Assembly (NCBI GenBank): GCA_009773475.1
Contig: WSXV01000001.1
Location: 62,001-126,000, forward strand
Source of the DNA: Desulfobulbaceae bacterium
GTDB taxonomy: Bacteria; Desulfobacterota; Desulfobulbia; Desulfobulbales; Desulfocapsaceae
DNA: 64,000 bases
Reading direction: 5' to 3'
Each line of letters begins with the position of its first letter. Positions within the stretch are counted from its first letter, which is position 1. Shown here piece by piece: positions 28,161-36,819 of this stretch. The translations under genes were made by a program, and so were the position numbers. The notes under the pieces are model-generated. The model was not told where the DNA came from and did not search any database. It was given only the letters and a program-made list of their open reading frames with translations.

Positions 28161-29576
28161 AAAATCCAACGCCCCTTTATGAAAATCTGTATCCGGTTTC
28201 ACTGGATACTGGCCGTTAAAACAGGCCAGGCAGTAATTTTCCTTTCCCAGTCCGGCTGCTTCCACCAGTCCATCCATGCTTAGATAATGGAGGGAGTCCA
28301 GTCCCAGATGGTTGGCGATTTCTTCTACGGAGCGCTTGCAGGCCACCAGTTCCTTGCATGAGGGAAAATCAATGCCATAATAACAGCCATGCCGGGTTGG
28401 CGGGCAGCTGACCAGCATGTGAACTTCTTTTGCTCCGGCATCTCGAAGCGAGCGCACCCGGCTTTTGCCGGTGGTTCCCCGGATAATGGAGTCCTCAATG
28501 ATGATGACCCTCTGGTCTTTGAGGATGGAGCGAACCGGATTGAGCTTCACCCGGACGTTGAAGTCGCGCATCGATTGGGTGGGCTGAATGAAGGTCCGAC
28601 CCACATAATGATTGCGAATCATGGCCATTTCCAGGGGCAGACCGGAGGCCTTGGCATAACCGAGGGCCGCATAATTGCCGGAGTCGGGAAAGGGCATGAC
28701 GAAGTCGGCGTCAACGGGACACTCGCGGGCCAGTATTTCGCCCATCCGTTTTCGGGTTTCATAAACATTGATGCCGAAGATGTCGGAGTCGGGCCGGGCA
28801 AAATAGACCTGCTCAAAGATACAAAAGCTGGTCCTCTGCTTCGGCCATGGGAAGATGGAGCGCATTCCATCCTTGGTGATGATGAGCATCTCGCCGGGCG
28901 CAATTTCCCGGACATACTCGGCCCCCACCAGATCCAGGGCGCAGGTCTCGGAGGCGACAATCCAGCCGCCATGATTAATTTTCCCTAGACACAGCGGCCG
29001 GAAGCCATTGGGGTCGCGGACGGCGATGAGGGTGTCGGCGGTCATCATCAGGATGGAGTAGGCGCCTTTCAGGCAGGCAAACGATTCTGTCAGGGCGCGG
29101 TCAAGATCAAGGTGGGTGGTGCGGGCCATCAGGTGAAGCACGACCTCACTGTCCATTCCGGTCTGGAAGATGGAGCCCTTGTCTTCAAGTTCCCGGCGGA
29201 GTTGTATCGCGTTGACCAGGTTTCCGTTGTGGGCGACCGCCAGGGTCGTACCCTTGTGGGTCACGAGCAGGGGCTGGGTGTTGGTGATGCTGGAAGAGCC
29301 GGTGGTGGAATAGCGGACATGTCCCACCGCCATATGCCCGGGCAGACTCCGCAGGATGGACTCGGTAAAGATCTCAGGAACCAGCCCCATGTCTTTGTGA
29401 ATGGAGACTTTGGTGCCGTCCGAGGTGACAATGCCGGCGCTTTCCTGGCCCCGGTGCTGGAGGGCATAGAGTCCGAAATAGGTGAGTTTGGCGGCATCTT
29501 CATGGCCGAATATGCCGCAGATACCGCATTCGTGTCGGGGGCGTCCGGATTCAGAGTGGGATTTATTGGTGAGCAT
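28158..29576 (-). CDS. purF: Amidophosphoribosyltransferase, iron-sulfur type
   Basis: First committed step of purine synthesis: PRPP plus glutamine gives phosphoribosylamine. The 472-residue product starts with a 16-residue propeptide before CGICGIFG, so Cys17 is the likely nucleophile after cleavage. It has glutaminase motifs ALQHRGQESAGI and GHVRYST, and the PRPP loop VIIEDSIIRGTTGK. Cysteines in SFCIFEQ, HGCYYGID and NYCLACF match the Bacillus-type [4Fe-4S] enzyme, which is oxygen-labile. Its TAG stop lies in the end of repeat B copy 2. Confidence 0.96.
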   Translation of the reverse strand: MLTNKSHSESGRPRHECGICGIFGHEDAAKLTYFGLYALQHRGQESAGIVTSDGTKVSIHKDMGLVPEIFTESILRSLPGHMAVGHVRYSTTGSSSITNTQPLLVTHKGTTLAVAHNGNLVNAIQLRRELEDKGSIFQTGMDSEVVLHLMARTTHLDLDRALTESFACLKGAYSILMMTADTLIAVRDPNGFRPLCLGKINHGGWIVASETCALDLVGAEYVREIAPGEMLIITKDGMRSIFPWPKQRTSFCIFEQVYFARPDSDIFGINVYETRKRMGEILARECPVDADFVMPFPDSGNYAALGYAKASGLPLEMAMIRNHYVGRTFIQPTQSMRDFNVRVKLNPVRSILKDQRVIIIEDSIIRGTTGKSRVRSLRDAGAKEVHMLVSCPPTRHGCYYGIDFPSCKELVACKRSVEEIANHLGLDSLHYLSMDGLVEAAGLGKENYCLACFNGQYPVKPDTDFHKGALDF

Positions 29577-29629
29577 TATGGTCTCTTCTGTCGATAAGTG
29601 TTGCCGATGCGATCGGCCTTTTATTTGAT

Positions 29630-29902
29630 CTCCGGCGGATGTAATTTGCCGGACGCCACGCCAATAATCAGCGGAACAGACTGCTGTTTATCGGACGTTG
29701 CATAAGAATCCGTAAAAGATTTGAGCAAAAAAAGACTTGCTCGTTTTTTGCGGCTTTCTGTAATCTTCTCCGGCTTGTGTAATTTGCCGGACGCCGCGCC
29801 AATAATCAGCGGAACAGACTGCTGGTTATTGGACGCGGCATAAGAATCCGTAAAAGATGTGAGCAAAAAAAGACTTGCTCACATCTTAACGGCTTCTAAA
29901 AA
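29630..29902 (+). repeat. Repeat B, copy 3, tandem pair (138-base unit)
   Basis: Two units start at 29630 and 29768. The core hairpins (29655-29706 and 29793-29844) have arms CCAATAATCAGC with GCTGTTTATCGG or GCTGGTTATTGG and outer GCC(A/G)CG/CG(T/C)(T/G)GC. Each is followed by CATAAGAATCCGTAAAAGAT. The second ends with a closing hairpin on TGAGCA/TGCTCA and ACGGCTTCTAA. The pair fills the divergent gap between purF and selD, so it may carry or disturb their promoters. Confidence 0.85.
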
Positions 29903-30088
29903 TATGAAAGGCACAAAGAGGATAATTATCTTTGTGCCTTTCATTCAAATCTGATAAGAGACATTTATAATGAAGTTGTGCAGAAATTCAACAAGAAAGA
30001 AGGGCATGATCCTTTTTTCTTGTTTCATTGTCTTGTCTGGTCGTTCCAGGAGCGGCAGGGACAGGGTGGAAATAGAAGGAAAAGAGTG

Positions 30089-31141
30089 ATGATTAAGCTG
30101 ACAAGTACCGTTAAAGCCGCTGGTTGAGCGGCCAAATTGGGCCCAGGGGATCTGAGCCGAATATTGTGCGGAATCACCTTGCCAAAGGATCCGAATCTGA
30201 TTGTCGGGGCGGAAACCTCGGATGATGCCGGGGTGTATCGACTGACCGATGAGATCGCCCTGATCCAGACCCTGGATTTCTTCACGCCCATCGTCGATGA
30301 TCCTTTCAGTTTTGGCCAGATCACCGCAGCCAATGCCCTGAGTGATGTCTATGCCATGGGGGGCAGGCCGATTCTGGCGATGAATATCCTCGCCTGTCCG
30401 GTGAAGACCATGGATGTCTCGGTGTTCCGTGAGGTGATCCGCGGCGGCCTGGACAAGGTGCAGGAGGCGGGCGCCCTGCTGGTGGGAGGCCATTCCATTG
30501 AGGATGCGGAGTTGAAGTATGGTCTGTCGGTGACAGGCGTGGTCCATCCCGATGAGGTGTTGCTCAATGCCGGGGCAAGGCCCGGAGACCGCTTGATCCT
30601 CACCAAGCCGCTGGGTATCGGGATTCTGTCCACGGCCATCAAGGGTAATCTGGCCGGCCCTGAGGTTGAGGCTGCCATCGTCGAGGTGATGGTGACCCTG
30701 AACCGCCTGGCTGCCGAGGTCACCCAGGAGGTGCGGCGTTCCGGCGGGGAGGTGCATTCCTGTACCGATATTACCGGTTTCGGCCTGCTCGGCCATCTCT
30801 CGGAGATGCTGCTGGCCTCCGGCGTGGCGGCAAGGATCTTCGGCAAACAGATTCCGGTGCTTAGCGGGGTGCGGGATTTTGTCGATATGGGGATTATCCC
30901 GGAAGGCGCCCATGTGAATCGCAAGCATTATGCCGCCGCCATTGTCAATCGATGTGCCGAACAGGACTGGCTGGAGTTGATCCTGGCCGACCCGCAGACC
31001 TCCGGCGGTCTCCTGATTGCGGCCAGCCCCGATGCCGCCGCCGCCATCCTCCACGGGCTGCGGGCGCAGGGGTACTCCCTGGCCTGTGCCGACATCGGCG
31101 AGATCATCGCCGGGGCTCCCGGGGCAATCGAGCTTGGTTGA
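30089..31141 (+). CDS. selD: Selenophosphate synthetase, selenocysteine-containing (TGA at 30125)
   Basis: Makes selenophosphate from selenide and ATP for selenocysteine synthesis. From ATG 30089 (behind AGAAGGA) the frame reads MIKLTSTVKAAG, then TGA at codon 13, then AAKLGPGDLSRIL. This is the conserved SelD active-site region, where the residue is Cys or Sec (G-C/U-A-A-K). The rest is a full SelD body: DDAGVY, DFFTPIVDDP, AANALSDVYAMGG, VGGHSIED, TDITGFGLLGH and ADPQTSGGLL. Length is 350 residues counting Sec. Starting after the TGA (TTG 30137) would delete the catalytic residue and lysine. A plausible SECIS hairpin follows the TGA. Confidence 0.92.
30128..30158 (+). promoter_or_regulatory. 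Candidate bacterial SECIS hairpin in selD
   Basis: Just after the TGA at 30125-30127, GGCCCAG (30140-30146) pairs with CTGAGCC (30152-30158) at six of seven positions, enclosing the five-base loop GGGAT. The loop begins 19 bases after the TGA, within the usual distance for bacterial SECIS elements, and carries G residues as SelB-binding loops do. The pairing is seen in the sequence; SelB binding is inferred. Confidence 0.6.
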
Positions 31142-31180
31142 GTCAATGGGATCAGGGGTTTCCCCCTCAGCCCATTGACT
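31141..31180 (+). terminator. Hairpin after selD
   Basis: AGTCAATGGG (31141-31150) pairs perfectly with CCCATTGACT (31171-31180), with an inner AGGGG/CCCCT pair. It starts inside the selD stop codon. No T-run follows, so it may be an mRNA 3' stabiliser or a factor-dependent terminator. Confidence 0.5.
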
Positions 31181-31269
31181 GCCGATAATGTGACAGCTTC
31201 GTCTGATTGTCGACGGAGCAGTGGTTCTCGTCACGGGAAAGACTGCTCCCCGTTGGCTCTGTCTCCTGC

Positions 31270-31311
31270 AACCCCGATGAACGGGATAAGCGCCTTTCTG
31301 TAAGTCACTAA
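31270..31311 (-). repeat. Repeat A, truncated copy 6
   Basis: Reverse-orientation AACCCCGATGAACGGGATAA, followed by GCGCCTTTCTGTAAGTCACTAA. The two ends of repeat A are present, but the central long hairpin is missing, as if deleted between the arms. The remaining 31181-31592 region before the phosphatase gene holds a pyrimidine-rich stretch (31350-31410) and A/T-rich DNA; no further gene is seen. Confidence 0.8.
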
Positions 31312-31592
31312 AACCCCAGACGTCAGCGGCTCTTTTCCCGGTCCTTGCGTTTATCTCCTCTCCTCTCCTCTGGCTCCGTCTTCTTTCCTCTCTTCCTCCG
31401 CCCAAAAAAAAATCATCGAATCATAATTTAGCCGTAACATTTTTTGAATAATCGTTTGGTATCTATTTTTTATGATCAACTTTGGAGGGTCGTGTCTTTT
31501 TATGCCCGGCAATCCAATCAGGGAGGTTGACAACTATTCTGTCGGAATAATTCCGGCAGGGGGAATCATAAAAATAGATGGAGGAAATGAAA

Positions 31593-33119
31593 ATGAAGAA
31601 AGTATCACGGAGAGCCAAAAGCACCTGTTGCAAAGTATTAATGGCGTGTACCGCACTGGCCTTTACGGTTGGGGCGCAAGAGGCAGTCAGCGCGCCCGGC
31701 CCCCAGCCGAAGTACGTGTTCTTTTTCCTGGGCGATGGGATGTCCAACTCTCAGATTCAGGCCACCGAGGCCTATCTGACGACCGTCAATGGCGGTTCGG
31801 CAATGAAGGCCACCGATCTTCTGAAACCTGCAAACCGGCTCAATATGAGCAAGATGCCGGTGCAGGGCATGCAGACCACCTTTGACTCTTTTGCCCTTAT
31901 GACCGACTCCGCTTCTTCCGCCACCGCCTTTGCCTGCGGTCTGAAGACGGTAAGCGGTACCATCGGCAAGAATGAGACCAAAGCGACTTCCTATAAGAGT
32001 ATTGCCCAACTTGCCCATGAGGCCGGGAAAAAGGTTGGTATCCTCAGCAGCGTTTCCCTGGATCACGCCACTCCCGCCGCCTATTACGCAAGCGTTAACA
32101 GCCGTAGTGAAATGAATGAGATTGGTCGCCAGATGGCGAATACCGGGTATGAGTTTTTCGGTGGCGGCGGTCTCGCACAACCCACTGGGACAACTAACGT
32201 GATGGCTTTACTTACAACCAACGGCTATGAAGTGAAGAATACCCGTACGGATATTCTCGATCTCAAAAATAATCCCCAGGACAAGGTGGTCTGCATCAAC
32301 CCATGGCTTCAGGATGCCGCCGCCATGCCCTATGCCATTGACAAGCCCAATACCAATCTGTCCCTGGCCGAGATGACCGACGTTGCCATTGCCAATCTTT
32401 CTGATGAAAACCCGGCTGGCTTCTTTATCATGGTGGAAGGCGGCAAGATTGACTGGGCCTGTCATGCCAACGATGCCAAGGCCACCATTGGCGACATGCT
32501 TGACTTTGACGCCGCTATTGGTGAAGCCCTTGAATTTTACAACCAGCATCCCAATGAGACCCTGATTATCGTCACCGGTGACCATGAAACCGGCGGTATG
32601 ACCGTCGGTCACGCCACCACCGGGTATGCGGCCAATTACGGCGCACTTGTCCCGCAAACGATGAGTTTTCAGAAATTCGAAACCTTGTGGGCTCCCCATG
32701 AGGCAGCAAATGAAGGAACCGTGTGCGCCAGTCCATCCTCCAGCAACCTGGAAAACGACGAGACTGTAATGAATTGGCTGCAGAACGATTTTGGCCTTGT
32801 TTACAGCACCCTGAATGATTTTCAGAAGCAAAAGCTTGAAGATGCCTATGATAAATCCATGTGCGAGACCAACGATAACAGCGCAGCCGAGAATACCTTC
32901 CTGTATAGCGGCTACAATCCCTTCTCGGTTACCATGACCCATATCCTGAACGAGAAGGCCAGTATTGGCTGGACCTCGTATTCCCATACCGGCGTGCCGA
33001 CTCCGGTTTTCGCCAAAGGCCGGGTAGCCCAGACCTTCGCCGGTTTCTACGATAATACCGATATCGCTAAACGGTTGGCCCAGGTTATGGCCTTGCCGGC
33101 GTTGCCTGTGCAGAAATAA
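31593..33119 (+). CDS. Alkaline phosphatase, secreted
   Basis: A 508-residue periplasmic or secreted phosphomonoesterase. The signal peptide (residues 1-34) ends near AVSA. The metal-site aspartate is in FFLGDGMS, the nucleophile is Ser106 in TDSASSATA, and VEGGKIDWACHAND and TGDHETGG supply further Zn/Mg ligands. I chose ATG 31593, because GGAGG at 31580-31584 is 8 bases upstream; ATGs at 31578 and 31587 sit too close to it. A Pho-type operator was looked for and not convincingly found. Confidence 0.94.
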   Translation: MKKVSRRAKSTCCKVLMACTALAFTVGAQEAVSAPGPQPKYVFFFLGDGMSNSQIQATEAYLTTVNGGSAMKATDLLKPANRLNMSKMPVQGMQTTFDSFALMTDSASSATAFACGLKTVSGTIGKNETKATSYKSIAQLAHEAGKKVGILSSVSLDHATPAAYYASVNSRSEMNEIGRQMANTGYEFFGGGGLAQPTGTTNVMALLTTNGYEVKNTRTDILDLKNNPQDKVVCINPWLQDAAAMPYAIDKPNTNLSLAEMTDVAIANLSDENPAGFFIMVEGGKIDWACHANDAKATIGDMLDFDAAIGEALEFYNQHPNETLIIVTGDHETGGMTVGHATTGYAANYGALVPQTMSFQKFETLWAPHEAANEGTVCASPSSSNLENDETVMNWLQNDFGLVYSTLNDFQKQKLEDAYDKSMCETNDNSAAENTFLYSGYNPFSVTMTHILNEKASIGWTSYSHTGVPTPVFAKGRVAQTFAGFYDNTDIAKRLAQVMALPALPVQK

Positions 33120-33130
33120 AAGGTCACTTG

Positions 33131-33172
33131 CAAGGTCCCCTTCTTGGTTCCATAAACAGAAGGGGGCCTTTG
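33131..33172 (+). terminator. Hairpin after alkaline phosphatase
   Basis: CAAGGTCCCCTTCT pairs with AGAAGGGGGCCTTTG around a 13-base loop. No long T-run follows, so it is terminator-like only. Confidence 0.5.
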
Positions 33173-33227
33173 CCGGCAAATGGTTGCCATTAAAAAAGAA
33201 CGATTCAAGAGATAAAGGAAGGAAAAA

Positions 33228-33779
33228 ATGAAGAAGAAATATGTATCACTTGTTATGGCGGCGATGTTGACCCTTGGCGCTGCCGGGTTGGCAAACGCAT
33301 CAAACGCCATCAGCTATACCGCCCTTGATTTGACGGATGTGAACACGGGAGAAGATCTCTGGCGATACACCTATACCGTAACCGGCGACAGCTTTGCTTC
33401 CGGAACAGGTTTTGCCATTGATTTTGAGAAGAGTTCGTTTGTGCTTGCCGAGGGAGAGCAAATCGCTCCAAACAGTGATTGGGATGTCTGGACTTATACC
33501 TCTGCGTATGATTCTGAGATTGCTGTGTTTGATGCTTATGCCCAGGTTGACAGCGCCTCTTTGGCGAACCAGTTCAGTGTTGATTTTAGCTGGACTGGAG
33601 GAGTTGATGGGCCTGGAGCACAATTCTATGTCGTGTATAATCAGAATGAAGGGACTGTTCTTCAAAACGGCTTGACCACTGCCGCTCCGGTTCCTGTCCC
33701 GGCGGCATTGCTTCTTTTAGGTTCCGGCTGGGCTGCCATTGCCGGTGCCGGTCTGAGGAAAAAAAGCAAGAAGGCCTGA
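33228..33779 (+). CDS. Secreted protein with VPLPA/PEP-CTERM-type sorting tail
   Basis: A 183-residue protein. The signal peptide (residues 1-24) ends in LANAS, and the body is rich in beta strands and acidic residues. The tail has the motif VPVPAALLLLGSG, one hydrophobic helix and the basic end RKKSKKA. This is the layout of VPLPA-CTERM/PEP-CTERM proteins processed by exosortase-type enzymes during surface or matrix export. No exosortase is in the window. A good ribosome site (AAAGGAAGG) precedes ATG 33228 and a terminator follows. Confidence 0.85.
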   Translation: MKKKYVSLVMAAMLTLGAAGLANASNAISYTALDLTDVNTGEDLWRYTYTVTGDSFASGTGFAIDFEKSSFVLAEGEQIAPNSDWDVWTYTSAYDSEIAVFDAYAQVDSASLANQFSVDFSWTGGVDGPGAQFYVVYNQNEGTVLQNGLTTAAPVPVPAALLLLGSGWAAIAGAGLRKKSKKA

Positions 33780-33825
33780 TTTTGGTCTAAACCATCTGGT
33801 TGAGGGCGCTGCCCCTTTTCTTTTT

Positions 33826-33861
33826 GTGGCGTCGCATGCTTGCTTGCGGCGCCACTTTTTT
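33826..33861 (+). terminator. Rho-independent terminator after the VPLPA-tail gene
   Basis: GTGGCGTCGC (33826-33835) pairs with GCGGCGCCAC (33846-33855), one mismatch, followed by TTTTTT. Confidence 0.88.
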
Positions 33862-33886
33862 ATTTCTTCTTTCAAGAAGGTTTCGC

Positions 33887-35011
33887 ATGTCTTATCTGCG
33901 GGTCGAATGGCTTTTTTCCCTTGTTATTGCTGCCTTGTGTGTTGTCCTTTGCTTTGTTGAGATCTTTCATACCCAGGGGGTTCCGCATGGTCTGCACAGT
34001 CGCGGCCTGATTACGGCGGTGGACAACAGTCAGGTGCACATGGATCTGATCATCAAGACCGAGGCCCAGATCCTCACTGTCAAGTTGCTTGATGGCCCAT
34101 GCAAGGGGCAGACGGTCACAGTCGAAAATATGCTGAGCGGCAAGATGGAGTTTGACGAGTTCTACGCGCCCGACAAGGTCATCCTGGTCGAATACGATAT
34201 ACGGGACGGCCAAGTCGCCCATGCCATGGCCCGTGGATATTACCGGCTTCATTTGCAGGTGATGCTTATTGCCTTTTTTGTGGTTCTTTTGGTGGCGGTG
34301 GCAGGCGTCACCGGGCTTAAGGCCGCCCTCTCGTTCATCTTCGCCGCCCTGGTGCTGTGGAAGTTGTTTTTCCCACTGCTCCTGCGCGGCTTTGCCCCCA
34401 TTCCCACCGGGCTTGCCATCGTGTCCCTGCTCATTGCCGTCATCACCTTCTCGGTGGGCGGCTTGAACCGGCGCGGGACAGCGACCTTCATCGGTTCAAT
34501 GCTGGGGGTGCTTCTGACCTGCGGACTGGCGGTGTGGTTCGCCAAGGCCTTTCATCTCCATGGCGCCATCCGGCCATTCGCCGAGACCCTGCTCTACTCC
34601 GGCTATTACGATTTGAATCTGACCGATATCTTTATCGCCAGTGTTTTTATTGCCTCATCCGGGGCGGTCATGGATCTGGCCATGGATATTGCCGCCTCCA
34701 TGGACGAGATCAAGCGCAAACATCCGGAAATCAGCATCGGCGAGCATGTGCGATCGGGTTTGCGGGTGGGGCGGGCGGTCACCGGCACCATGACCACGAC
34801 CCTGCTGCTTGCCTATTCCAGCAGCCATATCACCATGTTTATGCTGTTTATGATCAAGGGCTTACCGGCGGCCAATATCCTCAATGCCCCCTTTGTCGCC
34901 GCCGAGGTCTTGAATATCCTGGTGGGCAGCTTTGGCCTGGTCACCGTGGCTCCATTCACTGCTGTTGTGGCGGGATTTCTCTATCGCAAGGGTGGCTCAT
35001 CGGAGTTTTGA
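33887..35011 (+). CDS. YibE/F-like membrane protein
   Basis: A 374-residue membrane protein: one N-terminal helix, a soluble beta-rich domain (about residues 35-115, with GHSRGLI-like and KVILVEYDIRDG), then about seven membrane helices, including VGGLNRRGTATFIGSMLGV and a conserved DIAASMDEI...P block. This matches the YibE/F family, whose role is not established. ATG 33887 is placed behind AGAAGG. The frame extends upstream to 33800 through the preceding terminator, so that extension is rejected. Confidence 0.85.
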   Translation: MSYLRVEWLFSLVIAALCVVLCFVEIFHTQGVPHGLHSRGLITAVDNSQVHMDLIIKTEAQILTVKLLDGPCKGQTVTVENMLSGKMEFDEFYAPDKVILVEYDIRDGQVAHAMARGYYRLHLQVMLIAFFVVLLVAVAGVTGLKAALSFIFAALVLWKLFFPLLLRGFAPIPTGLAIVSLLIAVITFSVGGLNRRGTATFIGSMLGVLLTCGLAVWFAKAFHLHGAIRPFAETLLYSGYYDLNLTDIFIASVFIASSGAVMDLAMDIAASMDEIKRKHPEISIGEHVRSGLRVGRAVTGTMTTTLLLAYSSSHITMFMLFMIKGLPAANILNAPFVAAEVLNILVGSFGLVTVAPFTAVVAGFLYRKGGSSEF

Positions 35012-35021
35012 GAAGGTGTGC

Positions 35022-35127
35022 TTAGGAGTCGTTACGAAATAACCTGACCATTTATATTGATTTCGTTGCGGCTCCTTATGCCGATTCCCTCAACTCATTG
35101 GCCATGTTATTTTTTACAGCGGCTTAG
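35022..35127 (+). repeat. Repeat B-related element, copy 7
   Basis: TTAGGAGTCGTTACGAAAT with complement ATTTCGTTGCGGCTCCTTA forms a hairpin (35022-35077). It is followed by TGCCG and, after a gap, by the inverted end ACAGCGGCTTAG (to 35127). Both ends carry the family's TTAG...CCG termini. It lies between two convergent genes (YibE/F and tcdA). Confidence 0.7.
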
Positions 35128-35169
35128 TTGTGCAACGGAGGTGTTTCTCAGAGCCTCAACGGGATGATT

Positions 35170-35913
35170 TTATGACTTGCCGGTGAGTTGCAGGATCACC
35201 GCATTGGCGATGACCAGCCCGAAGATGCCGGTGAGGGTGGGCAGACTACCTAAGGCTCGCCGTTTGCGTCCGCGGTCGGCACACGGCGCGTCCGGGTTGG
35301 GCGTTTCTTCCAGCTCATCGTAATGCCAGTTGACGGCCTCGGTGGAATAGACACAGGAGATGCCGCGTTCGATGCCGACGCGCCGGATCCGCTGGCGCAA
35401 CCGTTTGGCCAGGGGGCAGTTTCGGGTGTCCATAAGATCGCCCATCCGTACCAGGGTGGGATCGGAACGCAAGGCCGCGCCCATCGAGGAGATGATGGGG
35501 ATGCCCAGGTGGTGGGCGGCGGTGAGCAATTGCACCTTGGGATTCATTGAGTCAATGGCGTCAATCAGGATGTGGGGAGCCGGGGTCAGGATCTGCTCCA
35601 TGCTGGCGTCATCGGCAAAGAGTTGCAGGGCCTCCACCTGACAGCGGGGGTTGATGGCCGCAATCCGCGCTTGTGCCGCTTCGACCTTGGGCTGGCCCAG
35701 GGTGGTTTCCAGGGCCATGATCTGGCGGTTGATGTTGGAAGGCTGGATGATGTCAAAATCCACCAGGCGCAGGCGGCCAATACCGGCCCGGGCCAGCCCT
35801 TCCGCGACGTGTCCGCCCACCGCGCCGATGCCGACGATGGTGATGGCGCTGTCCTGCAAGATCGCAAAACCCTCCTCACCGAGGAAGGATCGTATCCGTG
35901 AAAATCTCTCCAT
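35170..35913 (-). CDS. tcdA: tRNA threonylcarbamoyladenosine dehydratase
   Basis: A 247-residue E1-like enzyme (ThiF/MoeB fold) that cyclises t6A37 in tRNA. It has the nucleotide-binding VGIGAVGGHVAEGLARAG near residue 27, the DFDIIQPSNINRQ motif near residue 52 typical of TcdA/CsdL, DAIDSMNPKV, GAALRSDPT and SVYSTE-like SCVYSTEAV. The TatD-like gene ends within its first 38 bases, so the pair is co-transcribed. Confidence 0.9.
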   Translation of the reverse strand: MERFSRIRSFLGEEGFAILQDSAITIVGIGAVGGHVAEGLARAGIGRLRLVDFDIIQPSNINRQIMALETTLGQPKVEAAQARIAAINPRCQVEALQLFADDASMEQILTPAPHILIDAIDSMNPKVQLLTAAHHLGIPIISSMGAALRSDPTLVRMGDLMDTRNCPLAKRLRQRIRRVGIERGISCVYSTEAVNWHYDELEETPNPDAPCADRGRKRRALGSLPTLTGIFGLVIANAVILQLTGKS

Positions 35914-36811
35914 TGCTCCATATCCTTTGACGAAGTTCTTGTTCCTCTATTCCCCACATGGCGGCGGCCCAGGCATACAGACTGGGGACGTCGGCAGGTT
36001 CGTTGCAGCTGATTTCGTGGTTCTCAGTCTCAACGGGTTGGACTGATCGGGCTTGCGTTGGCGCCGCTGTCGCGCCTCCCGCCTCCTCTCTTGCATTCGC
36101 AACACTCAGCCGTCCTTGGCTGTCGGTCGCTCCTGCGCCATCCCTGGCGTCCGCGACACTCAGCCGTCCCTGGCTATCGGTTTCAAGGAGCAGGAGGGGG
36201 AGCGGGGTGGCGAGAAATGAGGAGTGACCTTTGTGGTCTGCGATCAGTCGGCAGGAAAAGGAGATAAAGCAGCCAAGTCCGATCAGTCGCTGCAGGGTCT
36301 CCGTTGATCCTCCATAGGCATGGATCATTATTGCCGGCAGCTGTTTTGCTGCCGCAAGGTGTTCCAGGATCTCCAGCAGAAGCCCCCAGGCCTTGACGCA
36401 GTGGATGGCCACCGGCCGCCTCAGTGCCGAGGCCATGCTGAGCTGGGCCTCGAAGACCCGCTGCTGTCTGTCAAAATCGGCCCGACAACACTTGTCGAGT
36501 CCTATCTCCCCGATGCCTGCCGGACACTCTTGTAATCGGGCGAGCAGTCTCTCTTCCCATCCTGTTCCGGCGCTTTCCGCAAACCAGGGGTGGATGCCGA
36601 GAAACGGGACGATAAGCTGCTTGCCGCCTGCTTCTTTCCCTCTGTCGGCTAGATTGATCACCGCCTGCCAGTCCTCTTCACGGGTGGCATTGCAGAACAT
36701 CCGCTCCACCCCGGCCTTTTCGGCTCGTTCAAGAATACTGCCAAGAGTGAGCTCCAGGTGTTGTGCCTGCAGGTGAAGATGGCTGTCAAGGTATCCGGCG
36801 GGGGAGTTCAT
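35876..36811 (-). CDS. TatD-like metal-dependent hydrolase with an internal repeat insertion
   Basis: A 311-residue TIM-barrel hydrolase. Motifs are LDSHLHLQ, GIHPWF, GEIGLDKC, QLSMASALRRPVAIHCVKAWG, HAYGG and LLLLETD, so it belongs to the TatD nuclease/hydrolase family. Between LLETD (metal ligand) and EPADVPSLY there are about 55 extra residues, comprising two copies of an 18-residue unit DSQGRLSVA(D/N)AR plus a linker. Outside this insert the family match is normal. It overlaps tcdA by 38 bases. Confidence 0.87.
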   Translation of the reverse strand: MNSPAGYLDSHLHLQAQHLELTLGSILERAEKAGVERMFCNATREEDWQAVINLADRGKEAGGKQLIVPFLGIHPWFAESAGTGWEERLLARLQECPAGIGEIGLDKCCRADFDRQQRVFEAQLSMASALRRPVAIHCVKAWGLLLEILEHLAAAKQLPAIMIHAYGGSTETLQRLIGLGCFISFSCRLIADHKGHSSFLATPLPLLLLETDSQGRLSVADARDGAGATDSQGRLSVANAREEAGGATAAPTQARSVQPVETENHEISCNEPADVPSLYAWAAAMWGIEEQELRQRIWSNGEIFTDTILPR

Positions 36812-36819
36812 GGCTGGGC

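Noticed and set aside
30125-30127. TGA in selD as a pseudogene mutation
   Set aside because: It falls exactly on the Cys/Sec position of the SelD catalytic motif, with intact flanking residues and a SECIS-like hairpin, so recoding is far more likely.
29945-31405. 486-residue minus-strand frame
   Set aside because: Antisense to selD, whose plus-strand reading has full SelD motifs; low-complexity composition and no ribosome site.
31430-31592. Pho box upstream of alkaline phosphatase
   Set aside because: No pair of CTGTCAT-like half-sites with correct spacing was found; only a short GGAATAATTCC palindrome.
33800-33886. N-terminal extension of the YibE/F-like protein
   Set aside because: It is translated from the terminator hairpin of the preceding gene; ATG 33887 has its own AGAAGG.
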